Of a stretch of 64,000 nt of DNA, positions 26,156 through 35,415 are shown in pieces. The stretch's first letter is position 1, and every line of letters begins with the position of its first letter. The stretch lies in assembly GCF_028464145.1 (NCBI RefSeq), contig NZ_JAQPCG010000006.1, positions 186,001 through 250,000 of the forward strand, read 5' to 3'. This DNA comes from Maribacter sp. PR1. Its GTDB lineage: Bacteria > Bacteroidota > Bacteroidia > Flavobacteriales > Flavobacteriaceae. Under the pieces are notes generated by a model. That model did not search any database, was not told the DNA's origin, and saw nothing but the letters and a program-made list of their open reading frames with translations. The translations under genes were made by a program, and so were the position numbers.

Positions 26156-27562
26156 ATGAATAGAAATGAAACCATTATAGCTTTGGCAACAGCTTCAGGA
26201 GCGGGAGCAATAGCCGTTATTAGGATTTCAGGAGCGCGTGCTATTACTATTGGCTCGGCATTGTTCAAGTCGGTCAGCGGGAAAAACCTAGCGAATCAGA
26301 AAACACATACCATTCATCTAGGTCATATAGTAGATGGCGAAAAAATATTGGACCAAGTTCTTGTTTCCCTATTTAAAGGACCTAATTCATATACCGGAGA
26401 AAACGTGCTTGAAATCTCCTGTCATGGCTCACCCTTTATTCAACAGGAAATTATACAATTGTTTTTGAGAAATGGCTGTAGAATGGCAGAGGCCGGCGAG
26501 TTTACCTTACAGGCTTTTCTCAACGGTAAAATGGACTTAAGCCAAGCAGAAGCCGTTGCGGATTTGATCGCTTCGGACAATGCCGCGAATCATCAAATTG
26601 CTATGCAACAAATGCGTGGTGGGTTTAGCAACGAAATACAAAAGCTTAGGCAGGAATTGCTAAACTTTGCTTCATTAATAGAGTTGGAGTTGGATTTCGC
26701 CGAAGAGGATGTAGAATTTGCGGATAGGACACAGTTCAAAACGCTGGTTAATAAAATTCAGGAAGTCCTAAAAAGGTTGATTAATTCCTTTGCCATAGGA
26801 AATGTAATAAAAAACGGGATTCCGGTTGCTATAGTAGGAGAGCCCAATGTGGGAAAATCGACCTTGTTAAATGCATTGTTAAATGAAGAGCGGGCCATCG
26901 TTTCGGACATTGCCGGAACGACCAGGGACAGTATTGAAGATGAAATTAACATCGGTGGAATTGGTTTTCGGTTTATAGATACAGCGGGTATTCGAGAAAC
27001 CCAAGATGTAGTAGAAAGTATAGGTATCAAAAAAACTTTTGAGAAAATAGCGCAATCCCAAGTCGTCATATTATTGGTGGATGGCGCAACTTTACAAAAG
27101 GAAGCTTTGTTAGGTGACAGGTTAAAGCTAATTGCCTCTGAAGCTGAAAAAATTAGAAATAAGCAACCCGGAAAACCGTTTATTCTGTTGGTGAATAAAG
27201 CAGATGTACTGACGGAAAATCAAGAAAAGGAAATAAAAAATGTTCTGACCGACTCTCAATTTATTTCGGCAAAAACTGGAATGGGCATTGAAGCGTTACA
27301 AAGTCAGTTGTTGGAATTTGTGAACACAGGAGCTCTTAGGAATAATGAGACCATAGTAACCAATAGTCGACATTATGATTCCTTAATACGCGCGCTTGAA
27401 GCCATTGAGAAAGTTCAAGCAGGGATGGATGAAGAACTTCCCAGCGATTTAATGGCCATTGATGTTAAAGAAACCTTGTATCACCTTGGAGAAATAACTG
27501 GGGAAGTTACTAACGATGAACTATTAGGCAACATATTTGCCAATTTCTGTATCGGGAAGTAA
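26156..27562 (+). CDS. mnmE: tRNA uridine-5-carboxymethylaminomethyl modification GTPase MnmE
   Basis: GTPase acting with MnmG to modify U34 of certain tRNAs. It has 468 residues. The N-terminal tetrahydrofolate-binding domain contains IALATASGAGAIAVIRISG and GEFTLQAFLNGKMDL. The helical domain is split by the G domain, which has G1 GEPNVGKSTLLN, G2 DIAGTTRDS, G3 DTAGI and G4 NKAD. The C-terminal catalytic cysteine is in FCIGK, the last residues of the protein. The CpsB-type phosphatase gene follows after 18 nt. Confidence 0.97.
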   Translation: MNRNETIIALATASGAGAIAVIRISGARAITIGSALFKSVSGKNLANQKTHTIHLGHIVDGEKILDQVLVSLFKGPNSYTGENVLEISCHGSPFIQQEIIQLFLRNGCRMAEAGEFTLQAFLNGKMDLSQAEAVADLIASDNAANHQIAMQQMRGGFSNEIQKLRQELLNFASLIELELDFAEEDVEFADRTQFKTLVNKIQEVLKRLINSFAIGNVIKNGIPVAIVGEPNVGKSTLLNALLNEERAIVSDIAGTTRDSIEDEINIGGIGFRFIDTAGIRETQDVVESIGIKKTFEKIAQSQVVILLVDGATLQKEALLGDRLKLIASEAEKIRNKQPGKPFILLVNKADVLTENQEKEIKNVLTDSQFISAKTGMGIEALQSQLLEFVNTGALRNNETIVTNSRHYDSLIRALEAIEKVQAGMDEELPSDLMAIDVKETLYHLGEITGEVTNDELLGNIFANFCIGK

Positions 27563-27580
27563 AACCCAAAAAAAATTAAA

Positions 27581-28324
27581 ATGTTCAATTTTTTTACGAA
27601 GAAAAATTATTTGGTCGATTACTTGGAAGGCTTTGTGGATATCCACAATCATATACTTCCGGGAATTGATGACGGGGCTAAAACCGTGGAGGATTCGTTA
27701 GCCCTTATAAAAGGTTTTGGTGAATTTGGTGTAAATGATTTTGTATGTACTCCTCACATTATGGAAAATTATTATCCTAATACACCTACAACGATTTCTA
27801 AATCCCTGTCACTTTTAAAAAATGAATTAAAAATGCAAGGTATGAACGAAATAAATATTTCTGCTGCTGCCGAACATATGATAGACGCCAATTTTGAAAC
27901 TAAACTAAAAGAGAGTCTTATCATGCCCCTTGCTAATAAATATCTTTTAATCGAAATGTCTTTTCTACAAGCATCAATTAATTTTGATACCTCCATTGGT
28001 AAAATAAAAAGTGTGGGATTGTTTCCAACCCTTGCACATCCAGAAAGATATCTTTTTATGCATCGTAAAATGAGTTCATATGAAAAACTTAAAAAAGATG
28101 GGATATTGCTACAACTAAATTTACTTTCACTTGGAAGTTACTATGGGAAAGATGTTCAAAAAATTGCCCATTATTTAATCGGAAAAAATTATATCAATTT
28201 ATTGGGGTCAGACATTCATAATTTAGAGCAGTTAATGGAACTAAAAAAAGTAACGTTGAACCGGAAAAATATCCAAAAAATAAAGGAAATTTTAAATGAA
28301 AATAAAAAATTTAAAAACTCATAA
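27581..28324 (+). CDS. CpsB/CapC-family tyrosine-protein phosphatase (PHP domain)
   Basis: Manganese-dependent PHP-fold phosphatase of 247 residues. Metal-binding motifs are DIHNHILPGIDDG (about 20-32), TPHI, LAHPERY and GSDIHN near the C-terminus. In capsule systems (CpsB, YwqE) it removes phosphate from the tyrosine-kinase tail of the Wzc-like protein and thereby controls chain length or export. Here Wzc is encoded 22 kb away at the far side of the polysaccharide locus. The gene is 18 nt after mnmE, so it may share that transcript, and is the first polysaccharide-related gene. Confidence 0.92.
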   Translation: MFNFFTKKNYLVDYLEGFVDIHNHILPGIDDGAKTVEDSLALIKGFGEFGVNDFVCTPHIMENYYPNTPTTISKSLSLLKNELKMQGMNEINISAAAEHMIDANFETKLKESLIMPLANKYLLIEMSFLQASINFDTSIGKIKSVGLFPTLAHPERYLFMHRKMSSYEKLKKDGILLQLNLLSLGSYYGKDVQKIAHYLIGKNYINLLGSDIHNLEQLMELKKVTLNRKNIQKIKEILNENKKFKNS

Positions 28325-28524
28325 ACCATTTTGATTTGCATTACTAAAGTACAGAAAACTGAACATAAAAAATTCTCCAAATTTTAAAAAAATCATTACG
28401 TGGTAACGAATTGTCAAACCCTTTTATTTCAATATCTTAATTATTGTTGAATTTAGAGTTGTCATAAAAAGAGTGTAGTTACATTTTTCGGGAAGCCTCA
28501 ATTCCATTGCAACAAGGGAGGCAC

Positions 28525-28557
28525 TTGAAAACAAATTTACTCAATCATCTAACTTTG
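28525..28557 (+). promoter_or_regulatory. Predicted promoter of the polysaccharide operon, TTG-N22-TAACTTTG
   Basis: A -33 TTG at 28525-28527 and a perfect -7 TAACTTTG at 28550-28557 are 22 nt apart. The first gene begins at 28855, so the leader is about 290 nt. The region 28325-28524 upstream shows a GCCTC/GAGGC pair (near 28496-28523) and nothing else clear. Confidence 0.6.
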
Positions 28558-28794
28558 CCGTTTTGAGAGGTTTCATGTTATTTTTTTTGTTGATTAAGTT
28601 AATCTTTGTTTCTAAATAAACAAATCTTTGAATTTGTTATAAACTTTCAATCCTTATGATGAAGGTAAAATCGCCTTTGTAAATATGGAACATGTTAAAA
28701 ATGGTTAATCATATTGTTTTTTGGTATTTAATCGATAATTAACATTTATTTAGATAATGCTTTCTACCTTAGTTGCCAGTTCCCTAGAAAAACA

Positions 28795-28818
28795 AGTAAG
28801 TCTATATATTCACTTACT
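28795..28818 (+). other. Hairpin in the polysaccharide operon leader
   Basis: Perfect 7-bp inverted repeat AGTAAGT / ACTTACT around a 10-nt AT-rich loop, ending 36 nt before the ATG of the first gene. It lacks a following U-run suited to termination and may influence translation or be chance. Confidence 0.35.
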
Positions 28819-28854
28819 ATAAGTATAAAAAAAGTAAACAATCGTAAATTATTT

Positions 28855-30195
28855 ATGTCCTACTTAACCAATTTGTTTTCTAGCCCTTATGTCTATTCAG
28901 CCCTTTCCTTTTTATTGGCATTTATAATTGCCATTAGAGTATTTCCTGTGATTATTTACACGGTAAGAACAAAAAATATAATGGATGAGCCAGGAGGAAG
29001 AAAAATTCATTCAATGAATATTCCAACTCTCGGCGGAGTGGGTTTATTTGCATCATTCTCTATCCCTTTAATATTATTTGGATTATCGACTGGTTTGGTT
29101 AGACCAGATTTAATTAAATTATTGTCAATAATTGGCTCAACTCTAATTTTATTATTCTTGGGAATTAAGGATGATTTAATAGCAATACCTCCAAGAAAAA
29201 AATTAGCAGCACAGATTATAGCAGCAGGCATTGTTGTTTTTTCAACTGACCTAAGGGTAGATAGTTTCTTTACTCTTTTCGGTATTCAAAACCTTCCATA
29301 TTTTGCATCTCTATTAATTACTTTTTTCGTCTTTATTTTAGTTATCAATGCTTTTAATTTAATTGATGGTATTGATGGACTTGCTGGCTCAGTTGCGGTT
29401 ATGGGTTGCTGTACATTTGGTATTTTTTTCTTACAAAATGGACAAACATTAATGGCACTAGTGTCCTTTACTCTTATTGGGGCTACCTTAGGGTTTTTGA
29501 TGTTTAATTTATCTAAATCATTGAACAAAAAGCTTTTTATGGGCGATTCTGGTTCAATGTTTGTAGGCTTTCTTTTGGCTTATCAAGGAATTTCATTTCT
29601 TTCAGTGAATTCTAATGAGGAAATAACAACTACCATAGCAAATGCCCCCATTATGCTTTTAGCTATTCTGTCATTTCCCTTAGTGGATACTTTAAGAGTT
29701 TTTATTTTTAGGGCGAAACAAAAAAGAAGCCCTTTTAGTCCAGACAAGAATCATATACATCATAGACTTTTAACTTTAGGTCTTTCGCATAGACAGTCGA
29801 CCTCTGTGATAATGATGCTGAACTGGGCCGTAATTGGAGTAGTTTTTGCCACAGATAGTCTAAATATTAATGTTCAACTAGTCGTATTTATACTTACAAG
29901 TTTAACCATGTATCTTTTCCCGTTTACAAAATCAGGTGCAAGTTTAATTAGTAAACTATCCAATCCCTCGAGAGTTAAAGAAAAAACTTTGGCCCATTCT
30001 AAATATAATAATTCTAAGATAGTTTTGAATAAACCAGTTGTTGCTGAAGATAATTCAAAATCGATTTATTTTTATGACAAAAAAAATAATGACGAAATTT
30101 CTAATACCTCAAATCAAAATAAAGATGATTCTGAGATAAAGAAAATCCTTCAGAAGAGAATGGAAGCTTTTAAAAAAGCCTCTTACATAAAATAA
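28855..30195 (+). CDS. WecA/MraY-family undecaprenyl-phosphate glycosyl-1-phosphate transferase
   Basis: Polytopic membrane transferase of 446 residues that moves a sugar-1-phosphate from a nucleotide sugar (HexNAc class) to undecaprenyl phosphate, starting repeat-unit assembly. About ten or eleven membrane helices fill residues 10-370. Motifs are the DDL region in FLGIKDDLIAIPPRKK, the substrate loop NLIDGIDGLAGS, GDSGSMFVGF and the carbohydrate-recognition loop NHIHHRLL. A hydrophilic C-terminal tail (about 375-446, rich in N, K, S and E) goes beyond the usual family end. It is the first gene after the predicted operon promoter. Confidence 0.92.
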   Translation: MSYLTNLFSSPYVYSALSFLLAFIIAIRVFPVIIYTVRTKNIMDEPGGRKIHSMNIPTLGGVGLFASFSIPLILFGLSTGLVRPDLIKLLSIIGSTLILLFLGIKDDLIAIPPRKKLAAQIIAAGIVVFSTDLRVDSFFTLFGIQNLPYFASLLITFFVFILVINAFNLIDGIDGLAGSVAVMGCCTFGIFFLQNGQTLMALVSFTLIGATLGFLMFNLSKSLNKKLFMGDSGSMFVGFLLAYQGISFLSVNSNEEITTTIANAPIMLLAILSFPLVDTLRVFIFRAKQKRSPFSPDKNHIHHRLLTLGLSHRQSTSVIMMLNWAVIGVVFATDSLNINVQLVVFILTSLTMYLFPFTKSGASLISKLSNPSRVKEKTLAHSKYNNSKIVLNKPVVAEDNSKSIYFYDKKNNDEISNTSNQNKDDSEIKKILQKRMEAFKKASYIK

Positions 30196-30337
30196 TAGTT
30201 ACCTCTCTTCGTTCCTTAACCAATGGTATACGTAAAACAATTTTCGATAATCAGATAAAGATTGTGTTGGCAATTAATATTTTAATTGTAAAGCGCCGCC
30301 TATCATTTAACAAAAAAGATATTTCAAAAATACGCTA

Positions 30338-31405
30338 ATGAAAAATCTAGAATTAAAAAAACGAAAAATATTAATCACAGGAGGTGCTGGTTTTATTGGT
30401 TCCCATGTTGTAAGACGATTTGTTGAAAAATACCCGAATTATCATATTTACAATTTAGATTCACTTACCTATGCTGGAAATTTAGAAAACTTAATTGACA
30501 TTGAAGAAAAGGATAATTACACTTTTCTTCATGGAGATATTTCTGACGAAAAGTATGTGTCAAGAATCTTCAACGAATATCAATTTGATGGAGTTATACA
30601 TTTGGCCGCAGAATCCCATGTAGACAGATCAATTTCTAATCCTTTATCCTTTGCCAGAACGAATATTTTGGGTACTATGATTTTACTTAATAATTTTCGG
30701 AATTTGTGGGGAGATAAGTGGGGTGGAAAACGCTTCTATCATATAAGTACGGACGAGGTATATGGAACTTTAGGAAAAACTGGTTTATTTACAGAAGAAA
30801 CTTCTTACGAACCCAACTCACCATATTCCGCATCTAAAGCTAGTTCCGATCATTTTGTAAGAGCTTATGGAGAAACATACAGCTTGCCTTATGTCATCAC
30901 TAATTGTTCCAACAATTATGGGGCAAATCAATTCCCCGAAAAGTTGATTCCATTGTTCATACATAATATTATAAACAAAAAACCTTTGCCGGTCTATGGT
31001 GATGGCAATTATACCAGAGACTGGCTTTATGTTATAGATCATGCCATTGCAATAGATTTAGTATATCATAGAGGATTAGACAAACAGACCTATAATATTG
31101 GCGGTTTCAATGAATGGAAAAATCTCGATTTAGTTAAGTTGCTTTGTAAGCTTATGGATGAAAAGTTAGGCCGTCAAACAAACAGTAGTGAAAAATTAAT
31201 AAATTTTGTCAAAGATAGGCCTGGTCATGATTTAAGGTATGCAATCGATGCTTCCAAAATCCAAAAAGAACTGGGTTGGAGTCCATCAGTAACATTTGAA
31301 GAAGGACTTTCTAAAACAATTGATTGGTATCTCAACAATGAAGAATGGTTAAAAAATGTAACCAGTGGTGCGTACCAACAATATTATAAAGAGCAATATA
31401 CATAA
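30338..31405 (+). CDS. rfbB: dTDP-glucose 4,6-dehydratase RmlB
   Basis: Extended SDR enzyme converting dTDP-glucose to dTDP-4-keto-6-deoxyglucose, the common precursor for rhamnose and the 3-amino sugar predicted here. It has 355 residues. Visible motifs are [14 protein letters not shown] (NAD), [12 protein letters not shown], catalytic [10 protein letters not shown] with the D-E pair, and [10 protein letters not shown] supplying Y and K. The preceding 142 nt (30196-30337) have no clear promoter, so it likely continues the operon. It leads the rmlB-A-C-D run. Confidence 0.96.
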   Translation: MKNLELKKRKILITGGAGFIGSHVVRRFVEKYPNYHIYNLDSLTYAGNLENLIDIEEKDNYTFLHGDISDEKYVSRIFNEYQFDGVIHLAAESHVDRSISNPLSFARTNILGTMILLNNFRNLWGDKWGGKRFYHISTDEVYGTLGKTGLFTEETSYEPNSPYSASKASSDHFVRAYGETYSLPYVITNCSNNYGANQFPEKLIPLFIHNIINKKPLPVYGDGNYTRDWLYVIDHAIAIDLVYHRGLDKQTYNIGGFNEWKNLDLVKLLCKLMDEKLGRQTNSSEKLINFVKDRPGHDLRYAIDASKIQKELGWSPSVTFEEGLSKTIDWYLNNEEWLKNVTSGAYQQYYKEQYT

Positions 31406-31409
31406 TTTT

Positions 31410-32288
31410 ATGAAAGGAATAATTTTAGCAGGAGGTTCAGGTACTAGATTATACCCATTAACCAAAGGAACTTCTAAGCAATTGTTACCAATCAACGATA
31501 AGCCAATGATCTATTACCCTTTATCAGTTCTGATGCTGGCAGGGATTAAGGATATTTTGATTATCTCTACACCTTTGGATTTACCCCGATTCAAGCAATT
31601 GCTTGGTGATGGTTCAGATTTTGGAATGCGATTTGAATATAAAGAGCAACCCTCACCAGATGGTTTAGCACAGGCTTTTATAATTGGAGAAGAATTCATT
31701 GGAAAGGATGATGTATGTTTGGTTTTAGGAGATAATATTTTCTATGGGCATGGATTCACCGAATTACTAAAAAAATCCGTTTCAAATGTCACTAATGAAA
31801 GAAAAGCTACAGTGTTTGGGTACTACGTTCAAGACCCTGAACGCTATGGAGTAGTTGATTTTGACAAAAATGGAACCGCACTAAGTATTGAAGAAAAACC
31901 GAAAAATCCTAAAAGTCATTATGCCGTAGTCGGACTTTATTTTTATCCAAACAGTGTTGTTGATATTGCGAAAAATGTAACACCAAGCCATCGAGGAGAA
32001 TTGGAGATAACATCTGTGAACAAGGAATATTTGGATAGGGATTGCTTAAAAGTTGAGCTTATGGGTAGAGGCTATGCATGGCTAGATACCGGAACTCATG
32101 AATCCCTTTTGGAAGCTTCAAATTACATACAGACTATAGAAAATAGGCAAGGACTCAAAGTAGCATGTCTGGAGGAAATTGCATATGAAAAAGGGTATAT
32201 TACAAAAGAACAATTATTAAAACTAGCCGACCCTCTTAAGAAGAATAACTATGGTCAATATTTAATACAAAGAGCAGAAGAATTATAG
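31410..32288 (+). CDS. rfbA: Glucose-1-phosphate thymidylyltransferase RmlA
   Basis: Nucleotidyltransferase that makes dTDP-glucose, 292 residues. It begins [18 protein letters not shown], the nucleotide-binding signature, and has [26 protein letters not shown] and [18 protein letters not shown]. The frame is open from a GTG inside rmlB, but the family N-terminus fixes the start at the ATG 31410, 4 nt after the rmlB stop. The long RmlA1-type form is expected to be feedback-regulated by dTDP-rhamnose. Confidence 0.96.
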   Translation: MKGIILAGGSGTRLYPLTKGTSKQLLPINDKPMIYYPLSVLMLAGIKDILIISTPLDLPRFKQLLGDGSDFGMRFEYKEQPSPDGLAQAFIIGEEFIGKDDVCLVLGDNIFYGHGFTELLKKSVSNVTNERKATVFGYYVQDPERYGVVDFDKNGTALSIEEKPKNPKSHYAVVGLYFYPNSVVDIAKNVTPSHRGELEITSVNKEYLDRDCLKVELMGRGYAWLDTGTHESLLEASNYIQTIENRQGLKVACLEEIAYEKGYITKEQLLKLADPLKKNNYGQYLIQRAEEL

Positions 32289-32289
32289 T

Positions 32290-32841
32290 ATGAATTTTAC
32301 AAGATTGGAAATACCTGATTTAATTTTATGTGAACCAAACATTTTTGGAGATCAACGCGGCTATTTTGCCGAAACTTTTAGAGAAGATAAGTTAAGTGAT
32401 TTTTTAGGATATAAGATAGATTTTTGCCAAGATAACGAATCAAAATCTACCTTAGGGGTAATTAGAGGTTTACACTATCAAATGAATCCATCCGCTCAGA
32501 CCAAACTTGTGAGGGTTATGAAAGGTAAGGTTTTGGATGTAGCTCTGGACATTAGAAAAAACTCACCAACTTTTGGGAAACACCTCGCAGTTGAGCTTTC
32601 GGGTGAAAACAAAAAACAGTTGTTGATTCCAAAAGGCTTTGCCCACGGTTTTATTGTACTTAGTCAAGAAGTGCTTTTTGCATATAAGGTAGATAATTAT
32701 TATAATAGAGAGAGCGAAAGAGGTATTTCATTTGATGACCCTACGTTGGGAATCGACTGGAAAATGGATAAAGGAAAAATGGAGTTTTCCTTAAAAGATG
32801 CTGACTTACCATTGTTTAAAAATGCCGATTATTTCGAATAA
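32290..32841 (+). CDS. rfbC: dTDP-4-dehydrorhamnose 3,5-epimerase RmlC
   Basis: Cupin-fold epimerase of 183 residues. It has the FGDQRGYFAETFRED start, the catalytic His in IRGLHYQMNP and the aspartate in VLDVALDIRKNSPTFGKH. The tyrosine lies further on, in AYKVDNYYNRESERGI. It acts after RmlB and before RmlD in dTDP-L-rhamnose synthesis. It begins one base after rmlA and is followed after 6 nt by rmlD. RmlC is what separates the rhamnose route from the 3-amino sugar route that also starts from the RmlB product. Confidence 0.96.
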   Translation: MNFTRLEIPDLILCEPNIFGDQRGYFAETFREDKLSDFLGYKIDFCQDNESKSTLGVIRGLHYQMNPSAQTKLVRVMKGKVLDVALDIRKNSPTFGKHLAVELSGENKKQLLIPKGFAHGFIVLSQEVLFAYKVDNYYNRESERGISFDDPTLGIDWKMDKGKMEFSLKDADLPLFKNADYFE

Positions 32842-32847
32842 ATATTT

Positions 32848-33732
32848 ATGTTGAATATATTAGTTACCGGATCAAAAGGACAGTTAGGTTCAGAAATACG
32901 GGCTCTAAAAGTGCAGTACCAAAATTTTAAATTCTATTGCACGAATTATGAGCAATTAGACATTTCTAATTTCACCGCCGTAAATGAATTTGTTAAATCT
33001 TTTGGTATAAATGTGATAATAAACTGTGCGGCCTATACCGCTGTGGATAAAGCCGAGAATGAGAGCACTAAAGCCAATGAGGTAAATAACTTGGCAGTAT
33101 TCAATCTGGCAAGGATAGCAAACGATAGCGGTATTAGTCTTATCCATATCTCTACAGATTATGTATATGACGGAATGGCATATAGACCATATACCGAAGA
33201 TGACGATACCAACCCCAAATGTGAATATGGTAAAAGCAAACTAGCTGGTGAAAAATCAATGTTAGAACTAAATCCCCCTAATTCAATAATAATTAGAACC
33301 TCTTGGGTTTTTTCAAGTTATGGATCCAATTTTGTAAAGACTATGTTGCGTTTGGGAAGAGAGCGTAACCAATTGAGCATTATTTTTGACCAAGTCGGCA
33401 CACCCACTTACGCCGGAGATTTGGCCAGAACAATTTTGGATATTCTGCCAAAAATAAAAAACGATACTGTGGAAGTTTATCATTATAGCAATGAAGGTGT
33501 TTGTAGTTGGTTTGATTTTGCAAAGACTATTTTTTCTATCGAAAATATCACAATAGATGTGTCTCCTATTGAAACCAAAGAATATCCAACACCAGCAAAA
33601 AGACCACATTATAGTGTATTGAATAAACAAAAAATAAAAAAAGCTTACCAGGTAGAAATTCCATATTGGAAGGATTCATTGGCGGTTTGCTTAATGAAAA
33701 TAAATAATCCAAGCACACCCATATTGATTTAA
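32848..33732 (+). CDS. rfbD: dTDP-4-dehydrorhamnose reductase RmlD
   Basis: NADPH-dependent reductase of 294 residues producing dTDP-L-rhamnose. The N-terminus ILVTGSKGQLGSEIR binds the cofactor. It has INCAAYTAVDKAENE, the catalytic threonine in HISTDYVYDG and YGKSKLAGE giving Y and K. It completes a contiguous rmlB-A-C-D set. A second RmlD-like reductase is encoded at 45913-46812, which by divergence is likely to act on another sugar. Confidence 0.95.
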   Translation: MLNILVTGSKGQLGSEIRALKVQYQNFKFYCTNYEQLDISNFTAVNEFVKSFGINVIINCAAYTAVDKAENESTKANEVNNLAVFNLARIANDSGISLIHISTDYVYDGMAYRPYTEDDDTNPKCEYGKSKLAGEKSMLELNPPNSIIIRTSWVFSSYGSNFVKTMLRLGRERNQLSIIFDQVGTPTYAGDLARTILDILPKIKNDTVEVYHYSNEGVCSWFDFAKTIFSIENITIDVSPIETKEYPTPAKRPHYSVLNKQKIKKAYQVEIPYWKDSLAVCLMKINNPSTPILI

Positions 33733-33765
33733 AATGTTTGATTCTTTCAATATATATTGTCCAAA

Positions 33766-34173
33766 ATGATGATCCATAAACCAAAAATTATTGAGCTTCC
33801 AAAAATTTTGGATGACCGTGGAAATTTAAGTCTCTTTGAAAATGACGGTCATATCCCTTTTAGCATCAAACGAACCTATTGGATATATGATGTTCCCGGT
33901 GGTGCCATTAGGGGAAGTCATGCTTTTAAAAAATCTAACGAATTTATAATCGCTCTATCGGGAAGTTTTGATGTCATTTTAAATGATGGGCAAAGTGAAA
34001 TTACCCATAATTTGAATCGATCATATTATGGCCTTTTTGTTCCCAAGGGAATTTGGCGTTACATGGAAAATTTTGCAACCAATAGCGTAGCCTTACTCGT
34101 TTCGGATACCGTTTTTGATGAAGACGATTATATAAGAGATAAAGATGAATTTCTAAGATTAAAGTCTAAATGA
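33766..34173 (+). CDS. FdtA/QdtA-family cupin (sugar 3,4-ketoisomerase homologue), copy A
   Basis: Small cupin of 135 residues matching the WxcM-like/FdtA family, which isomerises dTDP-4-keto-6-deoxyglucose to the 3-keto sugar. It has KRTYWIYDVPGGAIRGSHAF and the ALSGSFDVILNDG strand. In characterised FdtA/QdtA an H-x-H pair lies in the active site; here it reads H52-A-F54, so the second histidine is replaced. It may therefore be inactive or act as a partner of copy B. The frame opens at TTG 33757; I chose the ATG at 33766, with 33769 also possible. Its end overlaps copy B by 4 nt (ATGA). Confidence 0.85.
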   Translation: MMIHKPKIIELPKILDDRGNLSLFENDGHIPFSIKRTYWIYDVPGGAIRGSHAFKKSNEFIIALSGSFDVILNDGQSEITHNLNRSYYGLFVPKGIWRYMENFATNSVALLVSDTVFDEDDYIRDKDEFLRLKSK

Positions 34174-34583
34174 AGAAAAAAACTGTATTTGAATGCTCCT
34201 TAATAGAACTTCCAAAAATTAAAAATAGAGCAGGAAATATAACTCCAGTAGAAAATAACATTGAAATACCATTTGAGACCAAAAGAATATTTTATCTCTA
34301 TGATATTCCAGGTGGAATAAGCAGAGGAGCTCACGCACATATAAACTGCCACCAATTTTTAATTGCCGCTTCAGGTAGTTTTGAGGTTGAATTAGACGAC
34401 GGAAAAGTAAAAAAAACCGTGATGCTAAATCAACCATATAGAGGTTTACATATACCTCCGGGTATTTGGGCGTCTGAAATTAATTTCTCATCAGGAGCAA
34501 TTTGCTTGGTCTTAGCCTCTCACAAATATGACCCAACGGATTACATTAGGGATTATGATTCCTTCTTAGAATATGCAAGATAA
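34170..34583 (+). CDS. FdtA/QdtA-family dTDP-4-keto-6-deoxyglucose 3,4-ketoisomerase, copy B
   Basis: Second cupin, 137 residues, clearly homologous to copy A. It keeps the catalytic pair as H55-A-H57 in GGISRGAHAHINCHQF, followed by AASGSFEVELDDGK and GLHIPPGIWASE. It is the best candidate for the working ketoisomerase feeding the aminotransferase at 37646. Whether the product is the galacto (Fuc3N) or gluco (Qui3N) isomer cannot be told. Start and stop overlap both neighbours (4 and 11 nt), a tightly coupled unit with copy A and the formyltransferase. Confidence 0.88.
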   Translation: MKKKTVFECSLIELPKIKNRAGNITPVENNIEIPFETKRIFYLYDIPGGISRGAHAHINCHQFLIAASGSFEVELDDGKVKKTVMLNQPYRGLHIPPGIWASEINFSSGAICLVLASHKYDPTDYIRDYDSFLEYAR

Positions 34584-35415
34584 TAAAATTGGATTTGCCG
34601 GAAAAGGATGGGGAGCTGTAGCTGCTGTAAAAAGTCTAAAACAATTTTATAATTTAGAGTGCCTTTCCACTGATGGTAATGTTATTGATTTACTATCAGA
34701 TCAAAGTAATTTAGTTAACTCCTTTGACGAATTTACCTGTAATCTTATCATATGTGCCGGATATGAGCCTTTGATCGAGGAAAAACTGTTGTCCAGGTAT
34801 AAAATAATCAATATTCATTATTCGTTATTGCCTAAATATCGGGGATGGCATTCCACTGCTTGGGCAATTATGAATGGGGAAAATAAACTAGGGCTATCAA
34901 TTTTTGAAATGAATCAATTTATGGACGATGGACCCATAATTCACCAAAAGAAGTTTGTAAACGATAATACCTCCTCGGCTACACATTACATGGGACTTAT
35001 GAATACCTATATTGAGGAAAATTTGGGTCAGATAATTAATAAATACAGTATCGGAGAAATAACTTCCAAACCACAAGATAAGAGCAAAGCAAGTTGGGTA
35101 GGCAAAAGGAGCCAAACACACAACCTTATTAATTTTAATAATGGTTTTGAACACTGCAAGCGATTGTTTAGGGTTTTACAATTTCCTTATCCACTTCCTC
35201 AAATTAGATATCGGAAAGAATACTATACCGTTGGAAAAGTAGTTTTTCATAAATCTGATGTCCAGACAGATATCGGTAGAATTTTGAACGTAGATAGCGA
35301 TGGTGTTTGGGTAAAATCTCTGGATGGCTATATTATCATGAATGATATCGAAGATGTTATGGGTAATTGCATAAATAATAATACTTTTAAATTAGGAAGT
35401 TTTATAAATGATTGA
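34573..35415 (+). CDS. Sugar N-formyltransferase-like protein
   Basis: Formyltransferase-fold protein of 280 residues, related to methionyl-tRNA formyltransferase and the dTDP-3-amino sugar N-formyltransferases such as QdtF. The catalytic triad is visible: N80 and H82 in INIHYSLLPKYRG and D118 or D119 in FMDDGPI. The N-terminal half is shortened, lacking an obvious Rossmann GxGxxG. The C-terminal part (about 180-280) has an OB-like segment. The ankyrin domain of QdtF is absent. Position directly after the ketoisomerase genes suggests it formylates a dTDP-3-amino-3,6-dideoxyhexose with N10-formyl-THF. The substrate is inferred. Confidence 0.82.
   Translation: MQDNKIGFAGKGWGAVAAVKSLKQFYNLECLSTDGNVIDLLSDQSNLVNSFDEFTCNLIICAGYEPLIEEKLLSRYKIINIHYSLLPKYRGWHSTAWAIMNGENKLGLSIFEMNQFMDDGPIIHQKKFVNDNTSSATHYMGLMNTYIEENLGQIINKYSIGEITSKPQDKSKASWVGKRSQTHNLINFNNGFEHCKRLFRVLQFPYPLPQIRYRKEYYTVGKVVFHKSDVQTDIGRILNVDSDGVWVKSLDGYIIMNDIEDVMGNCINNNTFKLGSFIND

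Noticed and set aside
28490-28530. GCCTC/GAGGC pairing as a terminator after the CpsB-type phosphatase gene
   Set aside because: Only five base pairs with an 18-nt loop, no T-run, and more than 160 nt past the stop.
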